From JANXAZ01 sp964504655 (GTDB lineage Bacteria > Pseudomonadota > Alphaproteobacteria > Geminicoccales > Geminicoccaceae), in assembly GCA_964504655.1 (NCBI GenBank), contig CAZDFD010000096.1:1-15810 (forward strand): a DNA stretch of 15,810 nt, written 5' to 3'. Positions 5,925 through 12,613 of this stretch are shown in pieces. The translations under genes and the position numbers were made by a program. The stretch's first letter is position 1; each line of letters begins with the position of its first letter. The notes under the pieces were generated by a model. The model ran no database searches and was not told the DNA's origin. It was given only the letters and a program-made list of their open reading frames with translations.

Positions 5925-7892
5925 TCAGGCGCCGCGCGCCAGATCGGGCGGGGTCGACTCCCGAAGACACAAAGCGACCGCGGCGTCAAGCGCGAGCGCC
6001 TCCTGGCCCTGGCCGCCGAGCCGCCGGAGCGCCACCGTGCGCTCGGCGGTCTCGCGGCCGCCCACCGCCAGGATCAGCGGCACCTTGGCCAGACTGTGCT
6101 CGCGCACCTTGTAGCCGATCTTGTCCGGGCGCAGGTCGAGCTCGGCGCGCACGCCAGCGGCCCGCAGGCGCTGCGCCACCTCGCGGGCATAGCCGTCGGC
6201 CTCGTTGGTGATCGTGGCGACCACCGCCTGCACCGGCGCCAGCCAGACCGGCAGCCGGCCGGCATGGTGCTCGATCAGCATGCCGAGGAACCGCTCGAGC
6301 GAGCCCAGGATGGCGCGGTGCAGCATGACCGGCCGGTGCTTGGCGCCGTCGGCGCCGACATAGCTGGCATCCAGCCGCTCGGGCAGCACGAAGTCGACCT
6401 GCAGCGTGCCGCACTGCCATTTGCGGCCGATCGCGTCCTCGAGCACGAACTCGAGCTTGGGCCCGTAGAAGGCGCCCTCGCCGAGGTTGAGGGTGGTCTC
6501 GACCCCGGCCGCCGTGCAGGCCTCGCGGAGTGCCGCCTCGGCGTGGTCCCAGACCTCGTCCGAGCCGGCCCGCACCGGCGGCCGGTCGGAGAAGCGCACC
6601 GTGAAGGCGGGAAAGCCCAGATCGGCGTAGACCGAGCGCAGGAGGTCGACGAAGGCGACGCTCTCGCTCGTGATCTGCTCGGGCGCGCAGAAGATGTGGG
6701 CGTCGTCCTGGGTGAAGGCGCGGACCCGCATGATGCCGTGCAGCGCCCCGGACGGCTCGTTGCGGTGGCAGGCGCCGAACTCGGCCATCCTGAGCGGCAG
6801 GTCGCGGTAGGAGCGCAGCTGCTGGTTGAAGATCTGCACGTGGCAGGGGCAGTTCATGGGCTTGAGCGCGTAGGCCCGCTCCTCGGCCTCGAGCGTGAAC
6901 ATGTTGGTGCCGAACTTGTCCCAGTGGCCCGAGCGCTCCCAGAGCGAGCGGTCCACGAGCTGCGGCGTCTTGACCTCGACATAGCCCGAGCCGGCCAGCC
7001 GGCGGCGGACATAGTCCTCGACCGTGCGCCAGAGGGTCCAGCCGTTCGGGTGCCAGAAGACCGCACCCGGCGCCTCCTCCTGGACGTGGAACAGGTCCAT
7101 CTCGCGGCCGAGCCGACGGTGGTCGCGGCGCTCCGCCTCCTCCTGCTGACGCAGCCAGGCATCCAGCGCGGCGCGGGTCGGGAAGGCGGTGCCGTAGATC
7201 CGCTGGAGCTGCGGGTTGCGCGGGTCGCCGCGCCAATAGGCGCCCGCGACCTTCAGGAGCTTGAAGGCGCCGACCCGCCCGGTCGACGGCCCGTGCGGCC
7301 CGCGGCAGAGATCGGACCAGCCGCCCTGGTGGTAGATCGTGACCGGCTCGCCCTCCGGGATCGCATCCAGGAGCTCGAGCTTGAAGCGCTCGCCCAGCCC
7401 GGCGAAGCGGCGGCGCGCCTCCTCGCGGCTCACCTCCTCGCGCCGGAACGGCCGGTCGGCCGCGACGATCTCGGCCATGCGCGCCTCGATGCGCGCCAGG
7501 TCCTCGCTCGAGAACGGCTCCGGGCGCCAGAAGTCGTAGTAGAAGCCGGTCTCGATCGGCGGTCCGATCGTCACCTGGGTGCCCGGGAACAGGTCCTGCA
7601 CCGCCTCGGCCATCACGTGGGCGCAGTCGTGGCGGATGAGCGGCAGCGCCTCGGAGTCCTCGGCGCGCAGGATGCGGACCCGGGCGTCGCGCTCGATCGG
7701 CCGGTCGAGATCGCGCACCTCGCCCTCGACCTCGACCGCGAGCGCCGCCTCGGCCAGCCGCCGGCCGATCGCGGCCGCGACCTCGCGGCCGGTCGGCGGG
7801 TGGTCGAACCGGCGGGTCGCGCCGTCCGGCAGGGTGATCACCACCCCGGCCGGACGAGAGGCGGCCTCGCGAGGCTCGACGGCGCTGTGCAT
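5925..7892 (-). CDS. thrS: Threonyl-tRNA synthetase
   Basis: A 655-residue class II synthetase with all canonical parts. The TGS domain is at about 17-76. The editing domain has HxxxH (His88, His92), Cys196 and His200. The catalytic core has zinc ligands Cys348 (MNCPCH), His399 (DDAHIF) and His525 (LHRAIL), all at constant offset from the E. coli residues 334, 385 and 511. Motif 2 is FGACHRNEPSGALHG (372-386), and the C-terminal anticodon-binding domain starts near 548 (VWLAPVQAVVAT). It charges tRNA-Thr and hydrolyses Ser-tRNA-Thr. The residue after NCP is Cys rather than the Gly of E. coli. The ATG start has only a weak AGG upstream; GTG codons at residues 17-18, just before the TGS strand, are alternatives. 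infC follows after 84 bp. Confidence 0.97.
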   Translation of the reverse strand: MHSAVEPREAASRPAGVVITLPDGATRRFDHPPTGREVAAAIGRRLAEAALAVEVEGEVRDLDRPIERDARVRILRAEDSEALPLIRHDCAHVMAEAVQDLFPGTQVTIGPPIETGFYYDFWRPEPFSSEDLARIEARMAEIVAADRPFRREEVSREEARRRFAGLGERFKLELLDAIPEGEPVTIYHQGGWSDLCRGPHGPSTGRVGAFKLLKVAGAYWRGDPRNPQLQRIYGTAFPTRAALDAWLRQQEEAERRDHRRLGREMDLFHVQEEAPGAVFWHPNGWTLWRTVEDYVRRRLAGSGYVEVKTPQLVDRSLWERSGHWDKFGTNMFTLEAEERAYALKPMNCPCHVQIFNQQLRSYRDLPLRMAEFGACHRNEPSGALHGIMRVRAFTQDDAHIFCAPEQITSESVAFVDLLRSVYADLGFPAFTVRFSDRPPVRAGSDEVWDHAEAALREACTAAGVETTLNLGEGAFYGPKLEFVLEDAIGRKWQCGTLQVDFVLPERLDASYVGADGAKHRPVMLHRAILGSLERFLGMLIEHHAGRLPVWLAPVQAVVATITNEADGYAREVAQRLRAAGVRAELDLRPDKIGYKVREHSLAKVPLILAVGGRETAERTVALRRLGGQGQEALALDAAVALCLRESTPPDLARGA

Positions 7893-7908
7893 GACCTGAC
7901 GATCCGGG

Positions 7909-7984
7909 CCGTTGCAACGGGGCGCGCACCGCCGGGCGGCGGACGCGCCGACGCAAGGTGCCGGTCGGCGGGCGAGGCTGTCAA
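7909..7984 (-). promoter_or_regulatory. Probable thrS promoter and leader with a perfect 12-bp palindrome
   Basis: On the minus strand a perfect TTGACA (7979-7984) lies just after the glycosyltransferase stop and about 90 bp before the thrS start. The -10 cannot be fixed (best candidate CACCTT at 18 bp spacing). A perfect palindrome CCGTTGCAACGG (7909-7920) sits 16 bp upstream of the thrS ATG, inside the presumed leader. In E. coli thrS the leader is an autoregulatory operator bound by the enzyme, but no tRNA-like fold is evident here. Confidence 0.4.
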
Positions 7985-7994
7985 CCTGAGGCGC

Positions 7995-9155
7995 TCAGCC
8001 GACGCCCGGGCGGGTGACCTCGCGGTAGAGCTCGACCAGCTTGCGGCCGACCCGGTCGGCGGCGAAGGTCTCGGCCGCGAAGGCGCGGGCGCGCCGGGCG
8101 AGCCGCTCCTTGACCGCGTCGTCGAGCGAGAGCGCGCGGTCGAGCGCCCAGGCGAGCTCGTCGGCGTCGTCGTGCGGCACGATCCATCCCGTGGAGGCCG
8201 GCTGCACGCATTCGGGCAGGGCACCCAGACCGGTCACGATCACCGGCCGGCCCATGGCCTGGGCGGCGGCCACGACGCGCGCGGAGGGCAGCGGCTCGAC
8301 CGCCGGCAGGAGGACGACGTCGGCCAGCTGCAGGGCGGCTGCCTCGTCGCCGGGCGGTCCGCCGAAGCGGACCCGGTCGCCGAGCCCGGCCCGGCGGATC
8401 GCCGTCTCGATCTCCCGGACATAGGCGGCCGGCGGATCCTCCTGCCCGACCAGCACGAGCCAGAGGTCGCGTCGGGCCAGCCGGGCGACCGCCTCGATCG
8501 CGTAGAGATGGCCCCGGGCCCGCTCGAGCGGCCCCGGCAGGAGCACGATGCGGCGCTCGACGTCGAGCCCCCAGCGCTCGGCCAGCGCCAGCACGCGCGG
8601 CCCGCGCACCCGCTCCGGGTCGAGCTCGTCGAGATCGACGCCGGGCGGGATCACCCGCACCCGCTCGGCCGGCACGCCCAGGCGCTCGACCAGGGTCTCG
8701 GCGACGTGCTCGGACACCGCCACCAGGCGGTCGGCGGCGAGCAGACGCTGCTCGTCGGGCCGCTTCGGCTCGAGCTCGGCCGGATCGTGCACGGTGGCGA
8801 CGAGCGGCAGGCCGGCGCGCGCCGCCCGGGCCGCGGCGAGGGCCGCACCGGCCCGCCGGTGGAGGTGCAGGAGGCGGCTGCCGGAGCCGCGCAGGATGCG
8901 GGCGAGGCGATGGCGGGCCCGCCACCTGGCCCAGGGCCCGGAGCGGTCGAGCGCCACCTCCTCGAGCCGGCCGCCGGCCTGGCGGACCTCGCGGGCGAGC
9001 GGGCCGTCGGCGCTCGCCACCACCGCGGCCCAGCCCGCCGCACGCAGCGCGCGACAGGCCTCGACGACCCGCCGGCTGACCTCGTCGGCCGGGAGCCGGG
9101 TGGCGACGAGCAGCGCTGCGGGGTCGGCGGTCGTCGTGGCGGAGCGCGCCTGCAT
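7995..9155 (-). CDS. Glycosyltransferase, GT4-like (GT-B fold), with altered EX7E motif
   Basis: A 386-residue protein with the two-domain GT-B layout. The N-terminal acceptor half has LLHLHRRAG (95-103), LVATVHDP (118-125) and LVAVSEHVAETLVERLG (144-160). The linker IPPGVDLDEL (169-178) is typical of the family. The C-terminal nucleotide-sugar half has ERARGHLYAIEAVARL (211-226), LVLVGQ (233-238) and the motif region VEPLPSARVVAAAQAMGRPV (286-305). In usual GT4 enzymes this last block reads E-x-F-G-R-V-V-V-E-A-Q-A-M-G; here the second Glu is Ala, Gly is Ala, and the first Glu is shifted or lost. It probably transfers a sugar to a cell-surface glycan or lipid, but activity is uncertain. No other polysaccharide gene is adjacent, and it lies 102 bp upstream of thrS on the same strand. 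Confidence 0.83.
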   Translation of the reverse strand: MQARSATTTADPAALLVATRLPADEVSRRVVEACRALRAAGWAAVVASADGPLAREVRQAGGRLEEVALDRSGPWARWRARHRLARILRGSGSRLLHLHRRAGAALAAARAARAGLPLVATVHDPAELEPKRPDEQRLLAADRLVAVSEHVAETLVERLGVPAERVRVIPPGVDLDELDPERVRGPRVLALAERWGLDVERRIVLLPGPLERARGHLYAIEAVARLARRDLWLVLVGQEDPPAAYVREIETAIRRAGLGDRVRFGGPPGDEAAALQLADVVLLPAVEPLPSARVVAAAQAMGRPVIVTGLGALPECVQPASTGWIVPHDDADELAWALDRALSLDDAVKERLARRARAFAAETFAADRVGRKLVELYREVTRPGVG

Positions 9156-9257
9156 GGGTGACGGCGGATCCGGTCCCGGGGGCGGGGCACGGCCGCCCTT
9201 GCCCGGAGCCGCGTCCTGCTAGCAGAGTAGGCGAGGAAGGCAAGCCGAGCGCGCGCG
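9156..9257. promoter_or_regulatory. Divergent intergenic region between the glycosyltransferase and alpha/beta hydrolase genes
   Basis: These 102 bp separate two divergent start codons and must hold both promoters. The sequence CTAGCAGAGTAGGCGAGGAAGG (about 9219-9240) is the only less GC-rich part. Its GAGGAAGG is about 17 nt from the hydrolase ATG, long for a ribosome site. No clear -35/-10 pair was found in either direction. Confidence 0.3.
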
Positions 9258-10022
9258 ATGGGTGTGGAGGTCCGGCGTCTGGAGCCCGAGCCCGGGCAGG
9301 GCATCGCCTGCGAGCGGCTGCCCGGCGATGGCCCCGAGCTCGTGTTCCTGTGCGGCCTGCGCTCCGACATGGGCGGCACCAAGGCGTCTCGGCTGCGGGC
9401 GCTGGCGGAGGCGCGCGGCTGGGCCTTCACCCGCTTCGACTATCGCGGTCACGGCCGGTCCTCGGGCCGGTTCGAGGAGGGCACGATCGGCGCCTGGCTC
9501 GACGACGCGCTCCTGGTGCTGGACCGGCTGGTCGAGGGACGGTTCCTCCTGATCGGCTCCTCGATGGGCGGCTGGCTGGCGCTGCTCGCGGCTCTGGCCC
9601 GCCCGGAGCGGCTCTCCGGCCTCGTGCTCCTGGCGCCGGCACCCGACTTCCCGCGCCGGCTGATCCTGCCCTCCCTCTCGCCCGAGGAGCGCGCCGCGCT
9701 CGAGCGCGACGGCGTCGTGCACCTGCCCTCCGAGTATGGCGAGCCGCTGCCGGTGACCCGGCGGCTGGTCGAGGAGTCGGCCGCGCACGAGCTCCTGCAC
9801 GGGCCGATCCCGCTCGCCTGCCCGGTGCACGTCCTGCACGGCCGCCGCGACGCCGACGTGCCGCTCGCCCTCTCGCTCGAGCTCGTGGCGCTCCTGCCGC
9901 GCGCCCGGGTCACGCTCGAGCCGGTCGAGGACGGCGATCACCGGCTGTCGCGGGAGGAGGATCTGCGCCGGCTCGAGGCGGCGGTCGAGCGGGTCCGCGG
10001 CCTGGCGCTCCAGGCCTCCTGA
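9258..10022 (+). CDS. Alpha/beta hydrolase, ABHD10-like serine esterase/thioesterase
   Basis: A 254-residue alpha/beta hydrolase with a complete triad. The nucleophile Ser102 is in G-S-S-M-G-G (100-105), the acid is Asp198 (LHGRRDADVP) and the base is His228 (DGDHRLS). The oxyanion-side segment FLCGLRSDMGGTKA (30-43) and DYRGHGRSSG (61-70) resemble the ABHD10 group, which includes acyl-glucuronide and S-acyl esterases and is common in alphaproteobacteria. There is no signal peptide or membrane segment, so it should be cytosolic. The natural substrate cannot be deduced. The chosen ATG gives the expected N-terminus, but its ribosome site is weak. It is convergent with bufD, with 2 bp between stop codons, so the two transcripts probably overlap. 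It is not part of the bufferin operon. Confidence 0.87.
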   Translation: MGVEVRRLEPEPGQGIACERLPGDGPELVFLCGLRSDMGGTKASRLRALAEARGWAFTRFDYRGHGRSSGRFEEGTIGAWLDDALLVLDRLVEGRFLLIGSSMGGWLALLAALARPERLSGLVLLAPAPDFPRRLILPSLSPEERAALERDGVVHLPSEYGEPLPVTRRLVEESAAHELLHGPIPLACPVHVLHGRRDADVPLALSLELVALLPRARVTLEPVEDGDHRLSREEDLRRLEAAVERVRGLALQAS

Positions 10023-10024
10023 GC

Positions 10025-10555
10025 TCAGCCGGCCACCCGTCCGCGGCCGGCGATCGCATGGTCGAGGGAGAGCCGGCCGGGGCCGCGGGCCAGCAGGTAG
10101 AGGAGGACCATGGCCCAGGTCCCGTGCGTCGGCCAGGCCGAGGGGTAGACGAAGAGCTGGATCACGGCCGTCATGGCGAGCAGGCCCGCGGCCGCCAGAC
10201 GGGTGCCGAGGCCCAGGACCAGGAGGATCGGGAAGAGGTGCTCGGCCCAGGTGGCGGTGAGCGCCGCGAGCTCGGGCGGCAGGAGCGGCACCCTGTACTC
10301 GTCGCGGAACAGGTCGACCGTGGCCTCGCCGAGGCGGGGCCAGCCGAGCTCCAGCCGGCCGAGCGTCGGATCGAGGGCGAAGCCCTGGATCTTGGTCTGG
10401 CCGGACTGCCAGAACACGCCGGCGATGGCGAGCCGGCCGAGGATCGCCAACAGATCGTGCGGGATCCGCTCGAGCAGCGCCACGAGCCGGCCCACCGGAT
10501 GGCCCGGGCGGCCCGCGGCCGCTGCGCGGGTCGATGCGGGCAGATCACGGATCAT
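10025..10555 (-). CDS. bufD: DoxX-family membrane protein, bufferin-operon BufD
   Basis: A 176-residue DoxX-type protein with about four membrane helices: LLAILGRLAIAGVFWQSG (35-52), HLFPILLVLGLGTRLAAAG (106-124), LLAMTAVIQLFVYP (125-138) and TWAMVLLYLLARG (146-158). The family signature FWQSGQTKIQGF follows helix 1. DoxX proteins are the fourth gene of the four-gene bufferin operons known from Caulobacter; their exact role (redox or membrane coupling) is not settled. I chose the ATG at 10555, which has GAGGGG 8 nt upstream and lies 11 nt inside the 3' end of bufC, implying translational coupling. An open frame continues 13 codons further upstream within bufC and is not needed. It is the last gene of the operon. 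Confidence 0.86.
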   Translation of the reverse strand: MIRDLPASTRAAAAGRPGHPVGRLVALLERIPHDLLAILGRLAIAGVFWQSGQTKIQGFALDPTLGRLELGWPRLGEATVDLFRDEYRVPLLPPELAALTATWAEHLFPILLVLGLGTRLAAAGLLAMTAVIQLFVYPSAWPTHGTWAMVLLYLLARGPGRLSLDHAIAGRGRVAG

Positions 10556-11336
10556 GACTGGTCCCCTCATCCAGCACGAGGTCCAGGGCGACACCCTGGC
10601 CCGCGAGGAGCGCGAGCGCGCCGGGGAGGTCGAGCTCCGGTGGGCTCGCCGCCACCGCTTCGGCCAGCGAGCCGCCGCCCGCGAGCGTGCCCAGGAAGGC
10701 GAGCGCGCCCGCCGGCAGGACGCGAACCAGCACCTCGAGCCCGGGCCGCCAGACGAGCGCGTCCTCGCCGCGGGCGAGATCGACCCGCGCCAGCGCGGCT
10801 TCGACCGCCGCGGGCTCGGCCTCGAGGTGCGCGGCCCAGAGCGAGACGATCGGCCAGCGCGAGGGCACGAGCCGGACCGAGGGGTGGAGGCGGATCCGCA
10901 GACCCGGCAGCCGGGCCGGCTCGAGCGCGGCCAGGGCCGCCGGGTCGAGCGGCTCGGCGTCGGCGGCGTGGAAGGCCTCGCTCCGGGCCGCCTCGAGGCG
11001 CGCCAGATCGGCCAGCCAGGGGAGGCCCGCGGCCGGCTCGAAGCGCTCGAGGAAGGCCGGCCAGCCCGTGCCGATCTCGTGCAGGAGGCGCGAGCGCGGC
11101 GGCTCGGCGCGCAGGTGGAGGGCGGCCGCGGCGCGGAAGAACTCCTCGCCCACGAGCTCCCGGGTGACCGGGAAGCGGGCGGCGAGCGCGTCCACGAGCG
11201 AGGCCAGGACGTTGTTGCGGTAGACCGCGAACCGGCGCGACGGGTCGCCGCCGGCCGGGGTCAGGAGCCCGGGCGGCAGCGGCCGCTCGGGGTCGAGCAG
11301 CGCCAGGGCGAAGGCGGCTCGGCCGGCGGCGTCCAT
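10545..11336 (-). CDS. bufC: DUF2063 (HvfC/BufC-type) putative peptide-binding partner of the MNIO oxidase
   Basis: A 263-residue protein with the DUF2063 N-terminal signature: RFAVYRNNVLASLVDAL (35-51), ARFPVTRELVGEEFFRAAA (53-71), and the WLADLARLEAARSEAFHA helix (107-124) before a beta-rich C-terminal half. In bufferin and methanobactin-like systems the equivalent protein binds the precursor peptide and presents it to the DUF692 oxidase; this role is taken from the family, not seen here. The ATG overlaps the bufB stop as TGATG, a typical coupled start. A longer in-frame start at 11441 lies within bufB and is arginine/glycine-rich shadow sequence, so I rejected it. The 3' end overlaps bufD by 11 nt. 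Confidence 0.9.
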   Translation of the reverse strand: MDAAGRAAFALALLDPERPLPPGLLTPAGGDPSRRFAVYRNNVLASLVDALAARFPVTRELVGEEFFRAAAALHLRAEPPRSRLLHEIGTGWPAFLERFEPAAGLPWLADLARLEAARSEAFHAADAEPLDPAALAALEPARLPGLRIRLHPSVRLVPSRWPIVSLWAAHLEAEPAAVEAALARVDLARGEDALVWRPGLEVLVRVLPAGALAFLGTLAGGGSLAEAVAASPPELDLPGALALLAGQGVALDLVLDEGTSHDP

Positions 11337-12199
11337 CAGGCGGCGAGGCCGGCCGGGCCCGCCGGCACCGCCCGCGCCACGGCCTCGGCGCGGTGCGCCT
11401 CGGCCACGAGGCGGGCCGGATCCGGCACGTCGTCGTCCCACTCGATCAGGGTGGGCAAGGGGCCGGTGCGGGCGATCACCCGCGCGTAGAGGTCCCAGAC
11501 CGGATCGGCCACCGGCCGGTCGTGGGCGTCGATCAGGAGGGCCGAGCCGTCCTGGTCGCGGTCCGGCGCGGCGCCCGCGAGGTGGATCTCCGCGACCCGC
11601 TCGAGGGGGAAGCGGGCGAGGTAGGCGAGCGGGTCGAAGCGATGGTTGGTGGCCGAGACCCAGACGTTGGTGAGGTCGAGGAGCAGGCCGCAGCCGGTGC
11701 GGCGGGCGAGCTCGTCCAGGAACTCGGTCTCATCCAGGCTCGAGCCCTGGAAGCGCAGATAGGTCGAGGGGTTCTCGAGCAGGAGGCGGCGGCCGAGGGT
11801 CGCCTGGACCTGGTCGACATGGTCGGCCACGAGCCCGAGGGTCGGCTCGTCGTAGGCCACCGGGAGGAGGTCGTTCAGGTAGACGGGCCCGTGGCTCGAC
11901 CAGGCGAGGTGCTCGGAGAAGGCGGCCGGCTCGTAGCGAAGGCAGAGCGATCGCAGCCGCGCCAGGTGGTCGCGGTCGAGCGGTGCGTCGGCGCCGAGCG
12001 AGAGCGCCACGCCGTGCAGCGAGAGGGGCAGGCGCTCGCGCAGCGCCCGCATCCAGGCGTGCGGCGGCCCGCCCGCGCCCATCAGGTTCTCGGCATGGAC
12101 CTCGAGGAAGCCCACATCCGGCCGGTCGGCCAGGAGCACCCTCGCGTGCGCGAGCTTCAAGCCGATGCCGGCCCGGGCGGGGAGGGCCGCCGTCGCCAT
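11336..12199 (-). CDS. bufB: DUF692 multinuclear non-heme iron oxidase (MNIO), bufferin-modifying BufB
   Basis: A 287-residue TIM-barrel protein of the DUF692/MNIO family. The expected metal ligands are all present: HAEN (35-38), LHG with His62, SEHLAW (95-100), ENPSTYL (142-148), DLTNVWVSATNH (175-186, with Asp175, Asn178 and His186), EIHLAG with His206, IDAHD (223-227) and IEWDDDVP (252-259). MNIO enzymes use an iron cluster and O2 to rearrange cysteines in ribosomal peptides. In bufferins they form 5-thiooxazole rings, together with the DUF2063 partner. It begins 19 bp after bufA, with no clear ribosome site, and ends in a TGATG overlap with bufC. A complete ligand set argues for an active enzyme. 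Confidence 0.93.
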   Translation of the reverse strand: MATAALPARAGIGLKLAHARVLLADRPDVGFLEVHAENLMGAGGPPHAWMRALRERLPLSLHGVALSLGADAPLDRDHLARLRSLCLRYEPAAFSEHLAWSSHGPVYLNDLLPVAYDEPTLGLVADHVDQVQATLGRRLLLENPSTYLRFQGSSLDETEFLDELARRTGCGLLLDLTNVWVSATNHRFDPLAYLARFPLERVAEIHLAGAAPDRDQDGSALLIDAHDRPVADPVWDLYARVIARTGPLPTLIEWDDDVPDPARLVAEAHRAEAVARAVPAGPAGLAA

Positions 12200-12218
12200 G
12201 GTGCGGCGCCGGGCCGGC

Positions 12219-12515
12219 TCAGGCCGGACGCTTGATCGGCTCGAGCGAGCCCGGCCCGTGCGGGGTCTTGACGGTCACGCAGGTGCCCTTCGGCACGAGC
12301 TTCCAGGCGTTGCCCTGATAGTCGACCTTGGCGGTGCCGGCGCAGGTGGTGCCGGGGCCGGCGGCGCAGTCGTTCTGGCCCTTGAGGGCGATGCCGTAGC
12401 ACTTCTCCTTGGCCTCGTCGGCGACCGCGGCGGTCGGGGTCGCGAGCAGGCCGAGCGCGGCCGAGAGGGCGCTCGCGAGCGCCGTGGCCGAGACGAGGCG
12501 GCGGGTCTGGGACAT
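12219..12515 (-). CDS. bufA: DUF2282 bufferin precursor peptide (BufA1-type), four cysteines
   Basis: A 98-residue secreted peptide precursor. The signal peptide has SQTRR, then a hydrophobic stretch LVSATALASALSAALGLLA (7-25) and a probable cleavage at AVA/DEA (after residue 32). The mature part of about 66 residues carries Cys39 (EKCYGIALKG), Cys50 (QNDCA), Cys58 (TTCAGT) and Cys79 (PKGTCV), the DUF2282 pattern, with VDYQGNAWKLVPKG between the last two. In Caulobacter bufferins some of these cysteines become thiooxazoles and the product sequesters copper in the periplasm; application here is by homology. I chose the ATG at 12515, preceded by GGAG 9 nt upstream. A frame open to 12617 would add 34 non-signal residues and destroy the signal peptide. 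It is the first gene of bufABCD. Confidence 0.92.
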   Translation of the reverse strand: MSQTRRLVSATALASALSAALGLLATPTAAVADEAKEKCYGIALKGQNDCAAGPGTTCAGTAKVDYQGNAWKLVPKGTCVTVKTPHGPGSLEPIKRPA

Positions 12516-12613
12516 CGATCGGGTCTCCGTGGCTCGACCGTCGCGGGCGACGGCCGAGGCCCAATCAGGCGCAGCGCCACCGAGGTTTCCAATCACGTCC
12601 GGCGGACCGGCCG
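12516..12613 (-). promoter_or_regulatory. Upstream region of the bufferin operon: direct repeats and hairpin
   Basis: The 98 bp between the cbbR stop and the bufA start hold two copies of CCAATCA (12561-12567 and 12589-12595, 28 bp apart; TGATTGG on the coding strand). A perfect hairpin CCGTCGC-GG-GCGACGG (12538-12553) lies about 22 bp before the ATG. GGAG near 12525-12528 is the ribosome site. No convincing sigma-70 promoter, or ECF site like the SigF-type one used in Caulobacter, could be assigned. The region may hold the operon promoter, a weak cbbR terminator, or both. Confidence 0.4.

Noticed and set aside
5433..9161. A 1242-codon open frame on the plus strand opposite infC, thrS and the glycosyltransferase
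   Set aside because: It is an antisense mirror of three recognisable genes. Its composition (Arg, Gly, Ala, Val, Leu, Asp rich) has no domain and is explained by the high GC content.
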